The position numbers were made by a program, and so were the translations under genes. Below the pieces are notes generated by a model, which ran no database searches, was not told where the DNA came from, and saw only the letters and a program-made list of their open reading frames with translations. Shown piece by piece: positions 21,813 to 32,091 of a stretch of 64,000 nt of DNA. Location of the stretch: assembly GCA_022495005.1 (NCBI GenBank), contig JAGYXB010000797.1, forward strand, positions 992,001 through 1,056,000, written 5' to 3'. Origin of the DNA: Rhyacophila brunnea. Its lineage: Eukaryota; Arthropoda; Insecta; Trichoptera; Rhyacophilidae. Numbering within the stretch: the first letter of the stretch is position 1; every line of letters begins with the position of its first letter.

Positions 21813-24784
21813 TCCGCTTCCTCCAGATTAACCTGAATGGATGCCAGGCTGCCCAGGATCTGATGGCCCAAGTAGCAGAAGAGCAACGAGCGGATCTCGT
21901 GATTATCTCCGAGCAGTACCGCAATGCTCTTAACCGGTGGTACTCAGGAGGCGCAGGCTCGAGGTCTGCTATTTACGCACCGTCTGCCCAACTGCGCGTA
22001 ACTGCCTTCGGTACTGACAGTGGAGGCATCTGGACGTGGGTGGAACTTCAGGCCCTCAGAATATACAGCTGCTACTTCTCCCCCAACTCTTCTATTGTAG
22101 AGTTCACGAGCGATCTCAATCGTCTCGAAGACGATGTGAAAACATCATCCCTACCTGTGATTCTCGCTGGTGATTTCAACGCGAAAGCTCCAGAATGGGG
22201 TTCTTCTAAAACAGATAGAAGAAGAGTCTTGCTCTCTGAGTTGGCGTCTCATCTGCATCTACATGTAGCAAATGTAGGAAGCAGCCTCACCTTTGTTCGG
22301 GGCGGCAGTGGCTCAGTCATCGATGTCACGTTCGCAGACGAAGAAGTCGTGGGAGGAATCAGAAACTGGCAGGTCCTCGAGACATACTCCCACAGTGACC
22401 ACCGCTACATCAGCTTCGAAGCGGGGGCACACGCCACCAGACCCCAGCCGTATCCCGCCAACTCTGGCTGGGGGGTCCGAAAGCTCAACTTGACAGCTCT
22501 TGATGAGGCCGTTGCTGAGGGAAGGAAAGCAGTGATGGACACAATTGATGGTGATGCTGAAACTGAGGATGCTGTTCGCTCCCTAAACAGACTCTTGAAA
22601 CAAAGCTGCGATGCCTCAATGGTAAGACGAAGCCAAAAAAACCAGCGAAGGCCAGTCTACTGGTGGACCGACACTATTGCTGACCTCCGTCGCGAGTGCC
22701 TTTACTCTAGACGCCGAGCACAGCGAAAGCCCAGAAACAACGACTACCAACAAATTTATCAGGACACAAGGAAAGCGCTTCGGAACGCCATCAAAGAAAG
22801 CAAGGCAAGATGCTGGGCTGAGCTCTGCACTTCGGTCAACGAAGATCCCTGGGGAATGCCATACAAAATTGTGAGGAAAAAGCTCCGGACGGCAGTTGCG
22901 GATCCCTACCTGGAGATTTCAGCTAATCTGGAGTCAGTTATAAATGGCCTGTTCCCACACCACCCTGCAAGAGAGCAAGTTCACTTACAGACGACGATGG
23001 ACGAAACCGTCTCACCATTCTCCGAGGTAGAACTGCTAGCAGCAGCGGAGCGCATCAAGACCGCAAAAGCGCCAGGACCAGACTGTGTCCCAAATGCGGT
23101 CATTAAATGGATCGCACAGACCGATCCTGCACTGTTGCTGGCAGTTTTTAACACGTGCTTGCTCGAGGGAACCCTTGCTTCACCCTGGAAGAGGCAAAAA
23201 CTTGTTCTTATACCGAAAAGCAAAGCAACGCCCAGCGGCCCTTCTTCGTATAGGCCACTTTGTATGCTGGATGGAGCCGGAAAGCTTCTCGAAAGATTGA
23301 TCCTGCAGCGCCTCCAGAATTCACTGGAAAATGACGAGAAAGGGCTATCGAACAGCCAGTATGGATTCCGGCCTGGTCGTTCCACCATCGATGCGATAGC
23401 GCAAGTCTTCTCAACGATTCGTCTTGCTTGGCAGGGAAGCGTGAGGGCCAGCAAGCACGCTCTGCTGGTCACGCTCGACGTCAAAAACGCCTTTAACACG
23501 GCGAACTGGGAAAAAACCCTCAGGTCCCTAGTTGAAATTGACGTCCCAGCAAACCTCATAAGAATAATTGAGAGCTACTTCTCCGAGAGAGTTCTTGAAT
23601 ACGAATGCAGTGGCAAGAAGTGCCAGCGAAGTGTATCGGCGGGTGTTCCACAGGGCTCAGTTCTTGGGCCAGCCCTGTGGAATGCAATGTACGATGGCCT
23701 GCTGAAGGTGAACATGCCCGAAGAAGCGCGCCTGGTGGCCTTCGCTGACGATGTGGCAATCCTCGTCACAGCCAAGAGGATAGAATCCCTACGTCTCGCC
23801 GGAGAAGAAGCCATCAGGCGGGTTAAGGGATGGCTGGACAGCAACGGGTTGCAGCTTGCAGTCCACAAAACGGAAGCCGTTTTCTTCACCAGGCGAAGGA
23901 AACTGTTGCCACCCAAACTTGAAGTCGACAACTTTGTGGTGCCGTTTTCCAGGTCACTGCGGTACCTCGGAGTGCAGATCGACGACAAGTTGCGGTTCAC
24001 CGAGCACGTTGAAAAGGCGGCCTCAAAAGCAACCGCCATAGCAGAAGACCTTGCCAGACTGATGCCTAACACCGGTGGACCAAAACATAAAAGACGTAAG
24101 CTCTACTCCGAGGTGGTCCACTCTGTCCTACTGTACGGCGCCCCAATATGGGCCGACGCCACCAAAAAAGAACGGACAAAACTCACACTGGCAAGGGTGC
24201 AAAGACGAAGCGCACTGAGAGTCGCCTCAGCATACCGCACGGTCTCGGGAGATGCCATACTGGTGCTGACTGCCATCCCGCCCATTGACCTGCTCGCTGC
24301 CGAAAGGCAGGCAGTGTACAATGGGCAGAAAAGAGTCGATGCCAGGGAACTGACGATGCAAAAATGGCAAGAAAGGTGGGACGCTTCCGCAAAAGGCCGG
24401 TGGACGCATCGGCTCATTGGTGAGCTCATGGCTTGGTGTCAGCGGAAACATGGCAAGCTGTGTTACTACCTTACGCAGCTACTCACAGGGCATGGTTGCT
24501 TTGGAAGTTATCTTCACAAAATAGGAAAAGAAGTGACCTGCGAGTGCCACCACTGCGGAAGCATTAAAGATGACGCCGAACACGCCCTGTTTGCATGCCC
24601 TGCATGGGAGGAAGCCAGAAACAGTCTTAAAATCAAAGTCGGCGAGGAAGCAATGACGCTGACAAAAATGGTTCCTTCCATGCTGGAAAACGCTGCATCA
24701 TGGTCGGCGTGGGTGGAGTTTGCATCGTCAGTAATGCAGAGCAAGGAAGAGGAGGAAAGATCCCGGCGAGGGGAGAAAGAGTAG
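21809..24784 (+). CDS. R1-clade ORF2: AP endonuclease and reverse transcriptase
   Basis: An intact frame of 992 codons from MIRFLQINLNG. Residues 1-220 form an APE-type endonuclease: QINLN, ISEQY, the catalytic GDFNAKAPEWGS, SVIDVTF and SHSDHRYISF. The reverse transcriptase follows with KAPGPDCVPN, SYRPLCMLDGAGK, QYGFRPGRSTIDA, the LDVKNAFNTANW acidic motif, GVPQGSVLGP and the catalytic AFADDVAIL. A C-terminal CCHC motif (CECHHCGSIKDDAEHALFAC) closes the domain set. The endonuclease would nick telomeric repeats and the RT would copy element RNA there. I chose the second in-frame ATG because it abuts the ORF1 stop and opens the endonuclease domain; an upstream ATG at 21764 adds 15 residues. 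Key catalytic residues look intact. Confidence 0.96.
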   Translation: MIRFLQINLNGCQAAQDLMAQVAEEQRADLVIISEQYRNALNRWYSGGAGSRSAIYAPSAQLRVTAFGTDSGGIWTWVELQALRIYSCYFSPNSSIVEFTSDLNRLEDDVKTSSLPVILAGDFNAKAPEWGSSKTDRRRVLLSELASHLHLHVANVGSSLTFVRGGSGSVIDVTFADEEVVGGIRNWQVLETYSHSDHRYISFEAGAHATRPQPYPANSGWGVRKLNLTALDEAVAEGRKAVMDTIDGDAETEDAVRSLNRLLKQSCDASMVRRSQKNQRRPVYWWTDTIADLRRECLYSRRRAQRKPRNNDYQQIYQDTRKALRNAIKESKARCWAELCTSVNEDPWGMPYKIVRKKLRTAVADPYLEISANLESVINGLFPHHPAREQVHLQTTMDETVSPFSEVELLAAAERIKTAKAPGPDCVPNAVIKWIAQTDPALLLAVFNTCLLEGTLASPWKRQKLVLIPKSKATPSGPSSYRPLCMLDGAGKLLERLILQRLQNSLENDEKGLSNSQYGFRPGRSTIDAIAQVFSTIRLAWQGSVRASKHALLVTLDVKNAFNTANWEKTLRSLVEIDVPANLIRIIESYFSERVLEYECSGKKCQRSVSAGVPQGSVLGPALWNAMYDGLLKVNMPEEARLVAFADDVAILVTAKRIESLRLAGEEAIRRVKGWLDSNGLQLAVHKTEAVFFTRRRKLLPPKLEVDNFVVPFSRSLRYLGVQIDDKLRFTEHVEKAASKATAIAEDLARLMPNTGGPKHKRRKLYSEVVHSVLLYGAPIWADATKKERTKLTLARVQRRSALRVASAYRTVSGDAILVLTAIPPIDLLAAERQAVYNGQKRVDARELTMQKWQERWDASAKGRWTHRLIGELMAWCQRKHGKLCYYLTQLLTGHGCFGSYLHKIGKEVTCECHHCGSIKDDAEHALFACPAWEEARNSLKIKVGEEAMTLTKMVPSMLENAASWSAWVEFASSVMQSKEEEERSRRGEKE

Positions 24785-24970
24785 CGGCATAATATAATGC
24801 AAGGTCATAGCTGCCCTCCTGAAGCAATGCATAAAAGCGGATTCCGGGAGGGCAGCTGGGAAGAGGAGGGGGGTTTTAGTGGGTAAGAATCCCACACTAC
24901 TACCAGTCAGTCGCCGCTGACTGCTGGTGGTGTCTTAAGAAGATTTACCCCGCCGCAAAAAAAAAAAAAA

Positions 24971-25040
24971 GGTTAGGTTAGGTTAGGTTAGGTTAGGTCA
25001 GGTCAAGTCAGATAAGGTTAGGTTATGTTAGGTTTGGTTC
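24971..25040 (+). repeat. Interstitial TTAGG telomeric array, right part
   Basis: Begins directly after the poly(A) with perfect GGTTAGG repeats and decays rightwards (GGTCAGGTCAAG, ATGTTAGGTTTGG). It is the continuation of the left array. Confidence 0.93.
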
Positions 25041-26292
25041 AAAAAAGATAGGTAAGTTGTTATACAATCTCATGACGGCATCTGCGCGACATTTACCAAA
25101 ATTTATATCGATGAACCAAAAAAGATATACCTACCTAGGTGATGTTATTTGGTTGTAGATTTACATCATATAATATATGAACGATAGCAGTACGAATATA
25201 TACCTATTTATATTACTGCTTTAAACATTAATTATATTGACACCTTAGCATCATTTTTGCGATTGCCTTCTAATAAATTGTATTGCCGCTACAATTATTA
25301 GTTTGACATTTGTGAATTTCTACCTTTTCTTTGTGCGATATATTATTTATCTGTGAAAACAATTTTACAAATGTGTGCAGTTGTCAAAATTGAGTGAATT
25401 TATATTTACAATGAGTAATTCATGATTTTTGTTTTGTGAAACAAATTATTTTATGTGATTTCATCTATTTATTTGTGAAATCATTTAATATAATATGTGA
25501 AAACTACTTTCCGAATGTTAAAGTTATTTTTTTTTTGTGAATTTTTATTATTGCAATGTGCGATTAATTCCCACCCTTTTTAAATTTATTTATTTTTCAT
25601 GCGATGCATGTGCTTGTTTGTTAGCACAAAGTGATCTCTTTCTACTAAACGGGATCGATGATATCATTGCAGCAGCTGATGCAAAAAATCCCGTTTCGGA
25701 TAAATATGATGTTACGAATCAATGGTAACTAGCAGTACTTTACTTACAACTTGCATTGTTTTTATTGACAAAGTATTATAATATTCTTCACTTCAGTTCA
25801 AACAAAAATGAACTAGGGCTTTTGTTTCAATGAATTATCGCATGATAATTCAATCATTTTTTTCCTTTTCAATAGTAGTCAATCCAAACTCATCGTTCAT
25901 TGACAAATGGATTCTATCATGGGCTCCACATCCTGAAGCAGGCCCCTAAGTCAGGATCTTTGGTGGGCCCACCTACCTATCGCTGAGGTTAATTGCAGTG
26001 TAATTCTCTAAAGTAGTGTTTCCTAAATTATACACGGGAGTTATCATTTAAGTATTGCAATCATCATAATATAGGTATCACATCAAATTGCAACGCACAA
26101 CCACTTATTTAAAATATGTAATAGTCCTGAAACAAAGTAGCGCCGCAGTTGACTTTTTAAACTATTAGAATAAATGTGTGATGTGTGTTATAAACTATGC
26201 ATTTGCAAACTGCAAACCTGTGGCTACATTGGTGTTAAACTTTTCGCGCCTCCCTTTGCAATACTCCGCGCCTCCCAGTTTGGAAATCACTG
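25041..26292. other. hAT element right part, noncoding
   Basis: No intact gene. Many TTTGTGAAA/TTGTGAA repeats (25310-25560), and a decayed hAT-like coding patch on the minus strand near 25640-25720. The GAAGCAGGCCCC block at 25939 recurs at 27538 and 55006. Confidence 0.55.
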
Positions 26293-26540
26293 TCGTACGG
26301 TAACCCAAAGTGACATCACCGGAACGGACGGAATTTATTAGCATCGTAAAGAGAAAACTAACGTCACCAAAACGAAAGATAAATACAGTTATCAGTATTG
26401 CCTGTCATTCACAAAAATATGCTAGATATGGTAAGAAAACAAGCTAGATGGCAAAATAAAATGCTAGATTTTTTTAAAACTGAAAAACTATAAGTATAGA
26501 AACTAGCATTTTAATAAAATTGTTCACAATAATTATTACA

Positions 26541-27154
26541 AACGTAGAAAATAATACCTACCTATCTGTTATATTGTACTATTGTATAACTGTATAACTG
26601 TACCCGTCAATCTGTCAAAATAAACGCGCCATCTCCGCCAGCAGCTACCAGTCTTCATACTTCAGTTTATCTCTTCATCACATACATCCAAAATTGCATT
26701 CGAAATGACGACTATTTTTAACTTTTTCATCATTTAATTTACATTCACTATTTATATAACGTAATATGCCAGATATAGGTAATAGATACTTTTAATTATT
26801 ATGTCATGTGGCGCATTGGATAATCACTAATAGGCCATAATACTTATTCTGAACAAATTCACGAATAATGAGTGGTGAGGAGATTCAGAAAGCACTCCAT
26901 GCTTGACGTCAATTTGAAGAATAAGAAAACCATTGAGAACCTAGGTATATGCCATAGTAGGATTGAAAAATGTCCGGCGATTATCATTTCACGAGTGACA
27001 TGTCCAGCCAGTTGGCATTTCAGAAGATTGACGTCATCTTTCACATAGCGTACTCTCGATTGCTTCCGTAGATTATGTACATTAGTTTTTGATATTGAAA
27101 GTGTTAAAAGGTCAAAAGTTTGTCTTTTTTTAGCATTACTATCAATATTTAATC
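26541..27154. other. Spacer between duplication copies
   Basis: No gene seen. 27080-27154 is similar to 28715-28795 (GTTAAAAGGTCA...TTTAGCATT...ATCAAT), a repeat that supplies the empty site of the next element. Confidence 0.5.
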
Positions 27155-27162
27155 ATGTAGAT

Positions 27163-28215
27163 CAGGGTTTCCCAAACTTTTTTTGCAATGGAACACTTTG
27201 CAAACCTGGAAATTTTAACGGAACACTTAGCTTATTATATTGAAAACACATTATTTAGTAATTACATATTTTTAAATATACAACTAGAATATAATATTAA
27301 CAACATAAAAATATGAATAAATAAAGCACTTAGGTAATGACTTTGATAATTTTGAGTCCTTGAATTGCATATCTTCTTGATATCAGGCACAATATTGGTA
27401 CGTTGCATTCTAATATCTGGTGTGGCGTGCAGCCTGTTCCTGCACTTTGACTTCGTTGCAGCATAAATAGAAAATCCCGCTTCGGATAAATAGGTAGTAG
27501 AAAACGGAAGTAAAACAATCATGCCCCCCACATCCTGAAGCGGGCCCTCAGGCTATGATCTTTAGCGGCCCCCCTACCTATCTTTAGTGTTCAAGGCAGT
27601 GTAACACATCACATTAACATTTTTCAAGTTTTGTTACAGCTCAAATTAAGAGCCCTTATTCAGTGTATTATTAATTATTTTTTTCTATTTTTAATACATC
27701 TACTTTCATTTCACAAAAATTACATCGTTCCATCATATAATTTAAAATTAACAAATGTTAATAGTCATGAAGTATAACAGGCGACTTTTTTGTAATTATT
27801 AAAGCAAATTTGTGCTGTGTATCTTGTGTATCTTAATTATCTGATAACCCGTCACGCCGGGCCCACCCAGAGCCCGTGCCCTCACGCTAAGGCCCTGTCA
27901 GCCCCCCCCCCCTTGTGTGGGCCATAATAACAATTAATAATAGCTTGTTTTGAAAAATTGGGGTACTCTTCTGACTGACTCGCCCAGAAATCATTTAAAG
28001 TCTAATATTCAAATCAGAGTCACTAATTAAATCAATAAGATTTTCATAGTTACCTGCGCTTAAGCGTACTGGCTTAGCTGTCATGGAAAATGGATTCCGA
28101 ACCCAAGAATCGTCCTTACTAGTTTTTAGAAAATATTGCAAAAGTATATAAAACCTTTCCAAATTGTCGCAAGACACCTATTTAGGTTCGGCGGAACACA
28201 GTTTGGGAAACCCTG
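27163..28215 (-). mobile_element. hAT element with 8-bp TSD and transposase remnant
   Basis: The ends CAGGGTTTCCCAAACT and AGTTTGGGAAACCCTG are perfect inverted repeats, flanked by ATGTAGAT on both sides (27155-27162, 28216-28223), fitting the hAT target pattern nTnnnnAn. A related repeat at 28730-28800 has the same flank with a single ATGTAGAT, an empty-site equivalent. At 1053 bp it is internally deleted, and the interior carries other repeat material at about 27530-27925. Confidence 0.93.
27262..28177 (-). pseudogene. hAT transposase C-terminal remnant (ZBED-like)
   Basis: Two minus-strand pieces. 28177-27995 gives DSWVRNPFSM and NLIDLISDSDLNIRL, like the segment before the hAT dimerisation domain. 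27531-27262 gives LLPFSTTYLSEAGFSIYAATKSKCRNRL and PDIRMQ, the conserved C-terminal hAT signature in ZBED-type proteins. The pieces are separated by about 450 bp of foreign sequence and no DNA-binding or catalytic N-terminus remains, so it is inactive. Confidence 0.8.
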
Positions 28216-28223
28216 ATGTAGAT

Positions 28224-29010
28224 AGCTTACAATATAGACTATAACATGGTATAATCAGTGTTCTGTTTTTGAATAATATGTTTATTGAATTCTTATATTT
28301 TTTATCAATAATTATGTAAAATATTATCGGAAAAGGGTCCGATTTTTAGTAGAGCTCATATTATAGCAGTTTTAATATAGTTTACTGATAGTCTAATACA
28401 GTATTTCCCAATTTATTTTAGTCACGTAACTCTTAGAGGAACAAACCGGGAAATTCTGATATGTGAATGTCTTATTCAAGAAATTCCTGAAAGTGTTGGG
28501 AAATATTCATAAAAATCGCTACATGTAAAACGTGCGTTAATCTGCTATACCTACAGCTGAGATTCGAAATTGCAATGGGGTGAGAGAGACAAACTTTGGA
28601 TAACCAATAATTTTTTGTAATTGATCAGAAAACAATGTGTATGATTGAAATTAAAATGTATTTGATAAACTGTTTTGTTTTTTTTTGCCTGTCGTTTGCT
28701 TCCAAATAAGTACATTAATTTCTGCTACTGAAGGAGTTAAAAGGTCATAAGATTGTCTTAATTTAGCATTGATATCAATAATTTATTATGTAGATAAGTA
28801 CATACACCAGGTTTGGTATAAAAAATGGCATGTTCAGAGTGGTATAATTTGGAAAATAATTAACAACCTCTGGAGTGTTGTTTTTTGAATGTGTTTATTA
28901 TAATCTTATTTTTCTTTAATAAATTATGAAAACTAATATCGACAAAGTTGAGCTCTATATATAGCGTTGCCAGTTAGTGTAATGATACAGTATTTTTCAA
29001 TTAATTTTGA
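28224..29010. other. hAT-related noncoding repeat debris
   Basis: 28440-28680 is similar to 30850-31090 (TGTGAATGTCTT, CAAGAAATTCCTGA, TTTGGATAACCAATAA). ACAGTATTTCCCAATTTATTTTAG at 28399 and ACAGTATTTTTCAATTAATTTTG at 28987 look like decayed hAT-type ends. No coding sequence. Confidence 0.5.
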
Positions 29011-29212
29011 TCACAAAACCCTTGTATATGTGGCTATCAATGGTTTTGTGACAACTGAACAGTGTCAGCAAAACCTATGACATACGAATCTCTTTCAAAT
29101 TGATGTTATTCATTTATTCATTAAATTTTGCAAATTCTTTGTATACATTTTACACACAGTCGAATTACCACTTAGTTAGCACTTTGTTTACCTTAGTAAT
29201 ATATATATATAT

Positions 29213-29400
29213 ATATTTTTAGAATTTTTAATAACCATGTCCTTGCTTTTTCGTACAAGGTGGTTGTTAGTAATTTTGTACAATCGCAAAAATCCAGGCT
29301 TTGAGAAAAACACATAAATATTATTTTTGTCATTACCGGGAATCAAACCAAGAGCTCTCGGCTGGAAGGCCAGCGCCTTACCCACTGCACCAAGAGAGCC
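29213..29400 (-). repeat. tRNA-derived SINE, family B
   Basis: Same structure as 15545-15735: minus-strand head with AGTGGGTAAGGCGCTGG and a decayed B-box GGTTTGATTCC, body with CCTTGTACGAAAAAGCAAGG. It is inserted within a dispersed repeat related to 15750-16050, at a different site, next to an (AT)n tract. Confidence 0.8.
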
Positions 29401-29574
29401 GCCTTAGTGATATATATATTAAACATTTATTATATTTTTTCACCAAATGCCTGAGATATTGAGGTAAGCATTTTCCATCGTGAGGGGTTTAATAAAATAC
29501 TGTCGGGAGGAAACAGTCAGTCTCTCCGTAATATTCACTTGATAAACTTATATCTTGCTAGAGAACTTAGTGCC

Positions 29575-30700
29575 TTGGAATATAACATTTCTTCTTCTTC
29601 TTCTTCTTTTGCCATATCTGCCCCTTAACTGGAGCATATGGACACCACGCGGCGCCTCCGAGAATCCCTGTCGCTCGCCAGTCTTCTTGCTTCGTTCCAG
29701 GTCAAACCAGCATCCCGTAGATCCACCGTATACACTCTGTAGATTGTATTTAGCGGCCTTCCAGGACGCCGGAATCCGGTCGGCTTGAAGAACAGGCAAG
29801 CCAGGTTAAAGTTCTCTTCTGGCATCCGCAGCACGTGGCCGAGCCAGGTCCAACGTCACCTCTTCACTTTCAGCGTGATGAGAGGCTGCTTGGTACGTTC
29901 TCTTATCTCCTCATTGCTCCTAAAGTCATACCACCGCACACCCAGTATTCGTCGCAAACATCTGTTTTCGAAGCTCAGTATACGGTTGCTCTGAGCCTTC
30001 GTAAGGTGCCATGATTCGCTACCATAAAGCAGCACTGTCAGAATGCAATCGTCGAATAGGCAGCATTTGGTTTTGACCAAGTACAATCGTGAGTCCCAGA
30101 CATTTCGCATCGAGTTGAATGTTGCTCCAGCCATTCCCATTCAGATAGCGAGCTCTTTCTGCAAAATGTCATGTCCCGTGATATGTACCCCCAGGTACTT
30201 GAAGCTGTCGACGGTCTCGATGTTTTGTCCATCGCTAATCAGAGGGAAATCTGGATCAGGACAGGTACTATTACACAAGACATTGGTTTTCTTCACGTTG
30301 ATTTTCAAACCAACGCGAGAGGAGTTGGTATGCAACCTGTCGATTGTCTCTTGAATGCCCTCGATTGAGTTGTCGAATAGGACAGCGTCATCGGCGTATT
30401 CCAGGTCACATAGCTTCACCGTGGGGGTAACAGGTATGCCTCGGTCGGGTGGTATTGACTTCCGTAGTATGAAGTCAAAGAGAATGATAAAGAGAAAACG
30501 GTGCAAGGACACAACCCTGTCTGACTCCGGTCGTGACCCCGAACCATTCCGTGACAGTGTCTCCAATTCTAACACAGCATTCGCTATTCTCGTGCAGGCT
30601 TTTGATTATGGCAGTGATCTTGGGAGGGATCCCGTATGCTCCCAGTATCGTCCAGAGGGAGGGGCGGTGCGGACTGTCGAAAGCCTTCTCATAACACATT
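29575..30700 (-). pseudogene. Non-LTR retrotransposon (reverse transcriptase) remnant
   Basis: Minus-strand pieces in order: KAFDSPHRPSLWTILGAYGIP and GVRQGCVLAPF (RT), LEYADDAVLF (catalytic YADD box), NVKKTNVL, then SFKYLGVHITG, LLYGSESWHLTKAQSNRI, LRRILGVRWYDFRSNEEIRE and the tail GHVLRMPEENF. It ends in a (GAA)n tract at 29590-29610. Frame changes between pieces and loss of the endonuclease make it dead. Clade not assigned. Confidence 0.88.
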
Positions 30701-30835
30701 ACTCATTACCTGTGTTATATTGTACCGATTGTACTCTCGTACTTATGTAACCATAAATAAACTCTCACTTCTCCATCATCATGAATGACCACGATCGTCT
30801 TGTTTCTACCACACCATCGACCACTCCTACATATA
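30701..30835 (+). other. Unclassified repeat fragment
   Basis: TGTACCGATTGTACTCTCGTACTT followed by AATAAACTCTCACTTCTCC resembles the end of a long terminal repeat with a poly(A) signal, but only one copy is visible, so this is tentative. Nothing else is seen. Confidence 0.2.
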
Positions 30836-32091
30836 TATTACAAAACTTACCGGAAAATTCTACGATGTGAATGTCTTCTTCAAGAAATTCCTGAGAGTGT
30901 TGGAAAATATTCAGTAAATTTGCTGCTTGTGAAACGGTTGATCACCTGTTCTACATGTTAGATGCGAAATCGCAATGAGATGTTAGACACACTTTGGATA
31001 ACCAATAAATGTTGAAAACAATACCTATGTGTATGATTGAAATTTTTGTGTATTTGATAAGCTGCTTTGTTTTTTATTTGACAAAATTTGGGAATTTACA
31101 TTCTTTATAAAACACAGGAAATTTAACTGGACTTGACCCTGTATCCATCCGATTCCGACGAATTTGTTTTGCGCAGGTCACTAAATGATGGACGCTGGTT
31201 CAAGACATTGCGTGAGGACTTTTGTTTCACACTTTATTATTAATATAAATTCATAAAACTATTTTCCAAATACTAAATTGGTAATTATTATAATTTCAAC
31301 AAAACATTTTTGTATAATTTATACAAAATAAAAAATAAAAATTATTTAAATGGAATTTCTATTCACGGAACATTTCTTCAGTTAAAAGCGTTTCTTTTCA
31401 AATTAAAATTAAAATTTATTTCTTTTTACATATAGAACTTGAAATATTTTTTTGAACATTGCATAAATTTAACACGTTCACAATATTTAAAAACAAATAA
31501 ATAGTATTTAAACAGTAGGTATATATGTAGTGGTAGAAAAACAGTTGAAATATTAAATACAAACATAGATACAAGGAAGTACACCGAATGAGCTTAAGAA
31601 TTTACAAAACACCACCCACTTATACTCATCCTCATGTGGGTCGAATACGTCAACATACTAAGCAATTAGGTTGAACAGAGTTGCTGCCTTCCCAATTGGC
31701 ATCACCAATGGCGGATTCACTCTGCACCTTGGCAGAACAAACATCTGATGCTCCCGATTTCTAAGACAGTTATCAGGGACACATGTGTCAATTCTAGCAA
31801 GAATTGCAGTGTTCTCATTTACACTGCGTATAAATCTGAAAAACTACGTGTCCAAATATAGATATTATATTCTAGTGTTTGTTTTAAGTTCTCCTGCCAC
31901 TACTAAACAATATATAAGGTAATATCATCACAACATGAGACCGGGGGTGTTGTTGCTTAAAATATGTCATCGAAACAAATTATGAGATAAATTAATGATT
32001 TCGCATTATCAAAAATGAATAATGCTTTTAAAACTTATTTGGCATATTAAGGGTAAATAAAAAAGTAAAACTAAAATATTGGGAACATAAA

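Larger units (their letters stand above)
20470..24970 (+). mobile_element. R1-clade non-LTR retrotransposon in TTAGG repeats (TRAS/SART-like)
   Basis: Bounded on both sides by TTAGG repeats: ...GGTTAGGTT joins CCCTCCTG at the 5' end, and 14 A residues (24957-24970) join GGTTAGG at the 3' end. The sense strand is the TTAGG strand. It has a 5' UTR, a zinc-knuckle ORF1 with two frameshifts, an intact ORF2 and a short 3' UTR with a hairpin (CCAGTCAG...CTGACTG). G+C content is visibly higher than the surroundings. The architecture and target match the telomere-specific R1 relatives TRAS and SART described from silkworm. Which of the two it is nearer to would need a phylogeny. Confidence 0.9.
19646..26292. 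mobile_element. 6.6-kb hAT-type insertion containing a telomeric-repeat/R1 island
   Basis: Terminal repeats AGTGGTTTCCAAAC (left) and its near-complement GTTTGGAAATCACTG (right), each followed inward by CCTCCC-type sequence, flanked by a perfect 8-bp duplication TCGTACGG (19638-19645 and 26293-26300). This TIR sequence and TSD length fit the hAT superfamily. Copy B has the unoccupied site (ATGTATGG at about 41460). Inside are a TTAGG array, a full R1-clade retrotransposon and, near 25640-25720, a decayed match to the hAT C-terminal sequence seen better at 27262-27531. It is probably a small hAT element into which the telomeric material was later nested, but carriage of that material by the hAT element is not excluded. 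Confidence 0.75.
10800..26540. repeat. Segmental duplication, copy A
   Basis: Collinear and in the same orientation as 31240-41735. Shared landmarks run from TTCATGAAACTATTTTC at 10804 to the AATTATTACAAACG block near 26530. Uninterrupted noncoding parts are nearly identical: I count about five differences in some 560 bp between 13201-13760 and its partner. Copy A is longer because it holds a 6.6-kb hAT insertion, an 0.8-kb long-TIR element, a family B SINE and about 0.7 kb near 10906-11617 absent from copy B. Each copy has one minus-strand LRR gene. Confidence 0.92.

Noticed and set aside
22981..24072. Long minus-strand frames inside the R1 element
   Set aside because: They are antisense to the intact ORF2 in G+C-rich DNA, where stops are rare by composition.
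30701..30835. LTR retrotransposon end
   Set aside because: Only one LTR-like segment is visible, with no second copy, primer-binding site or gag/pol sequence nearby, so it was not called as an LTR element.
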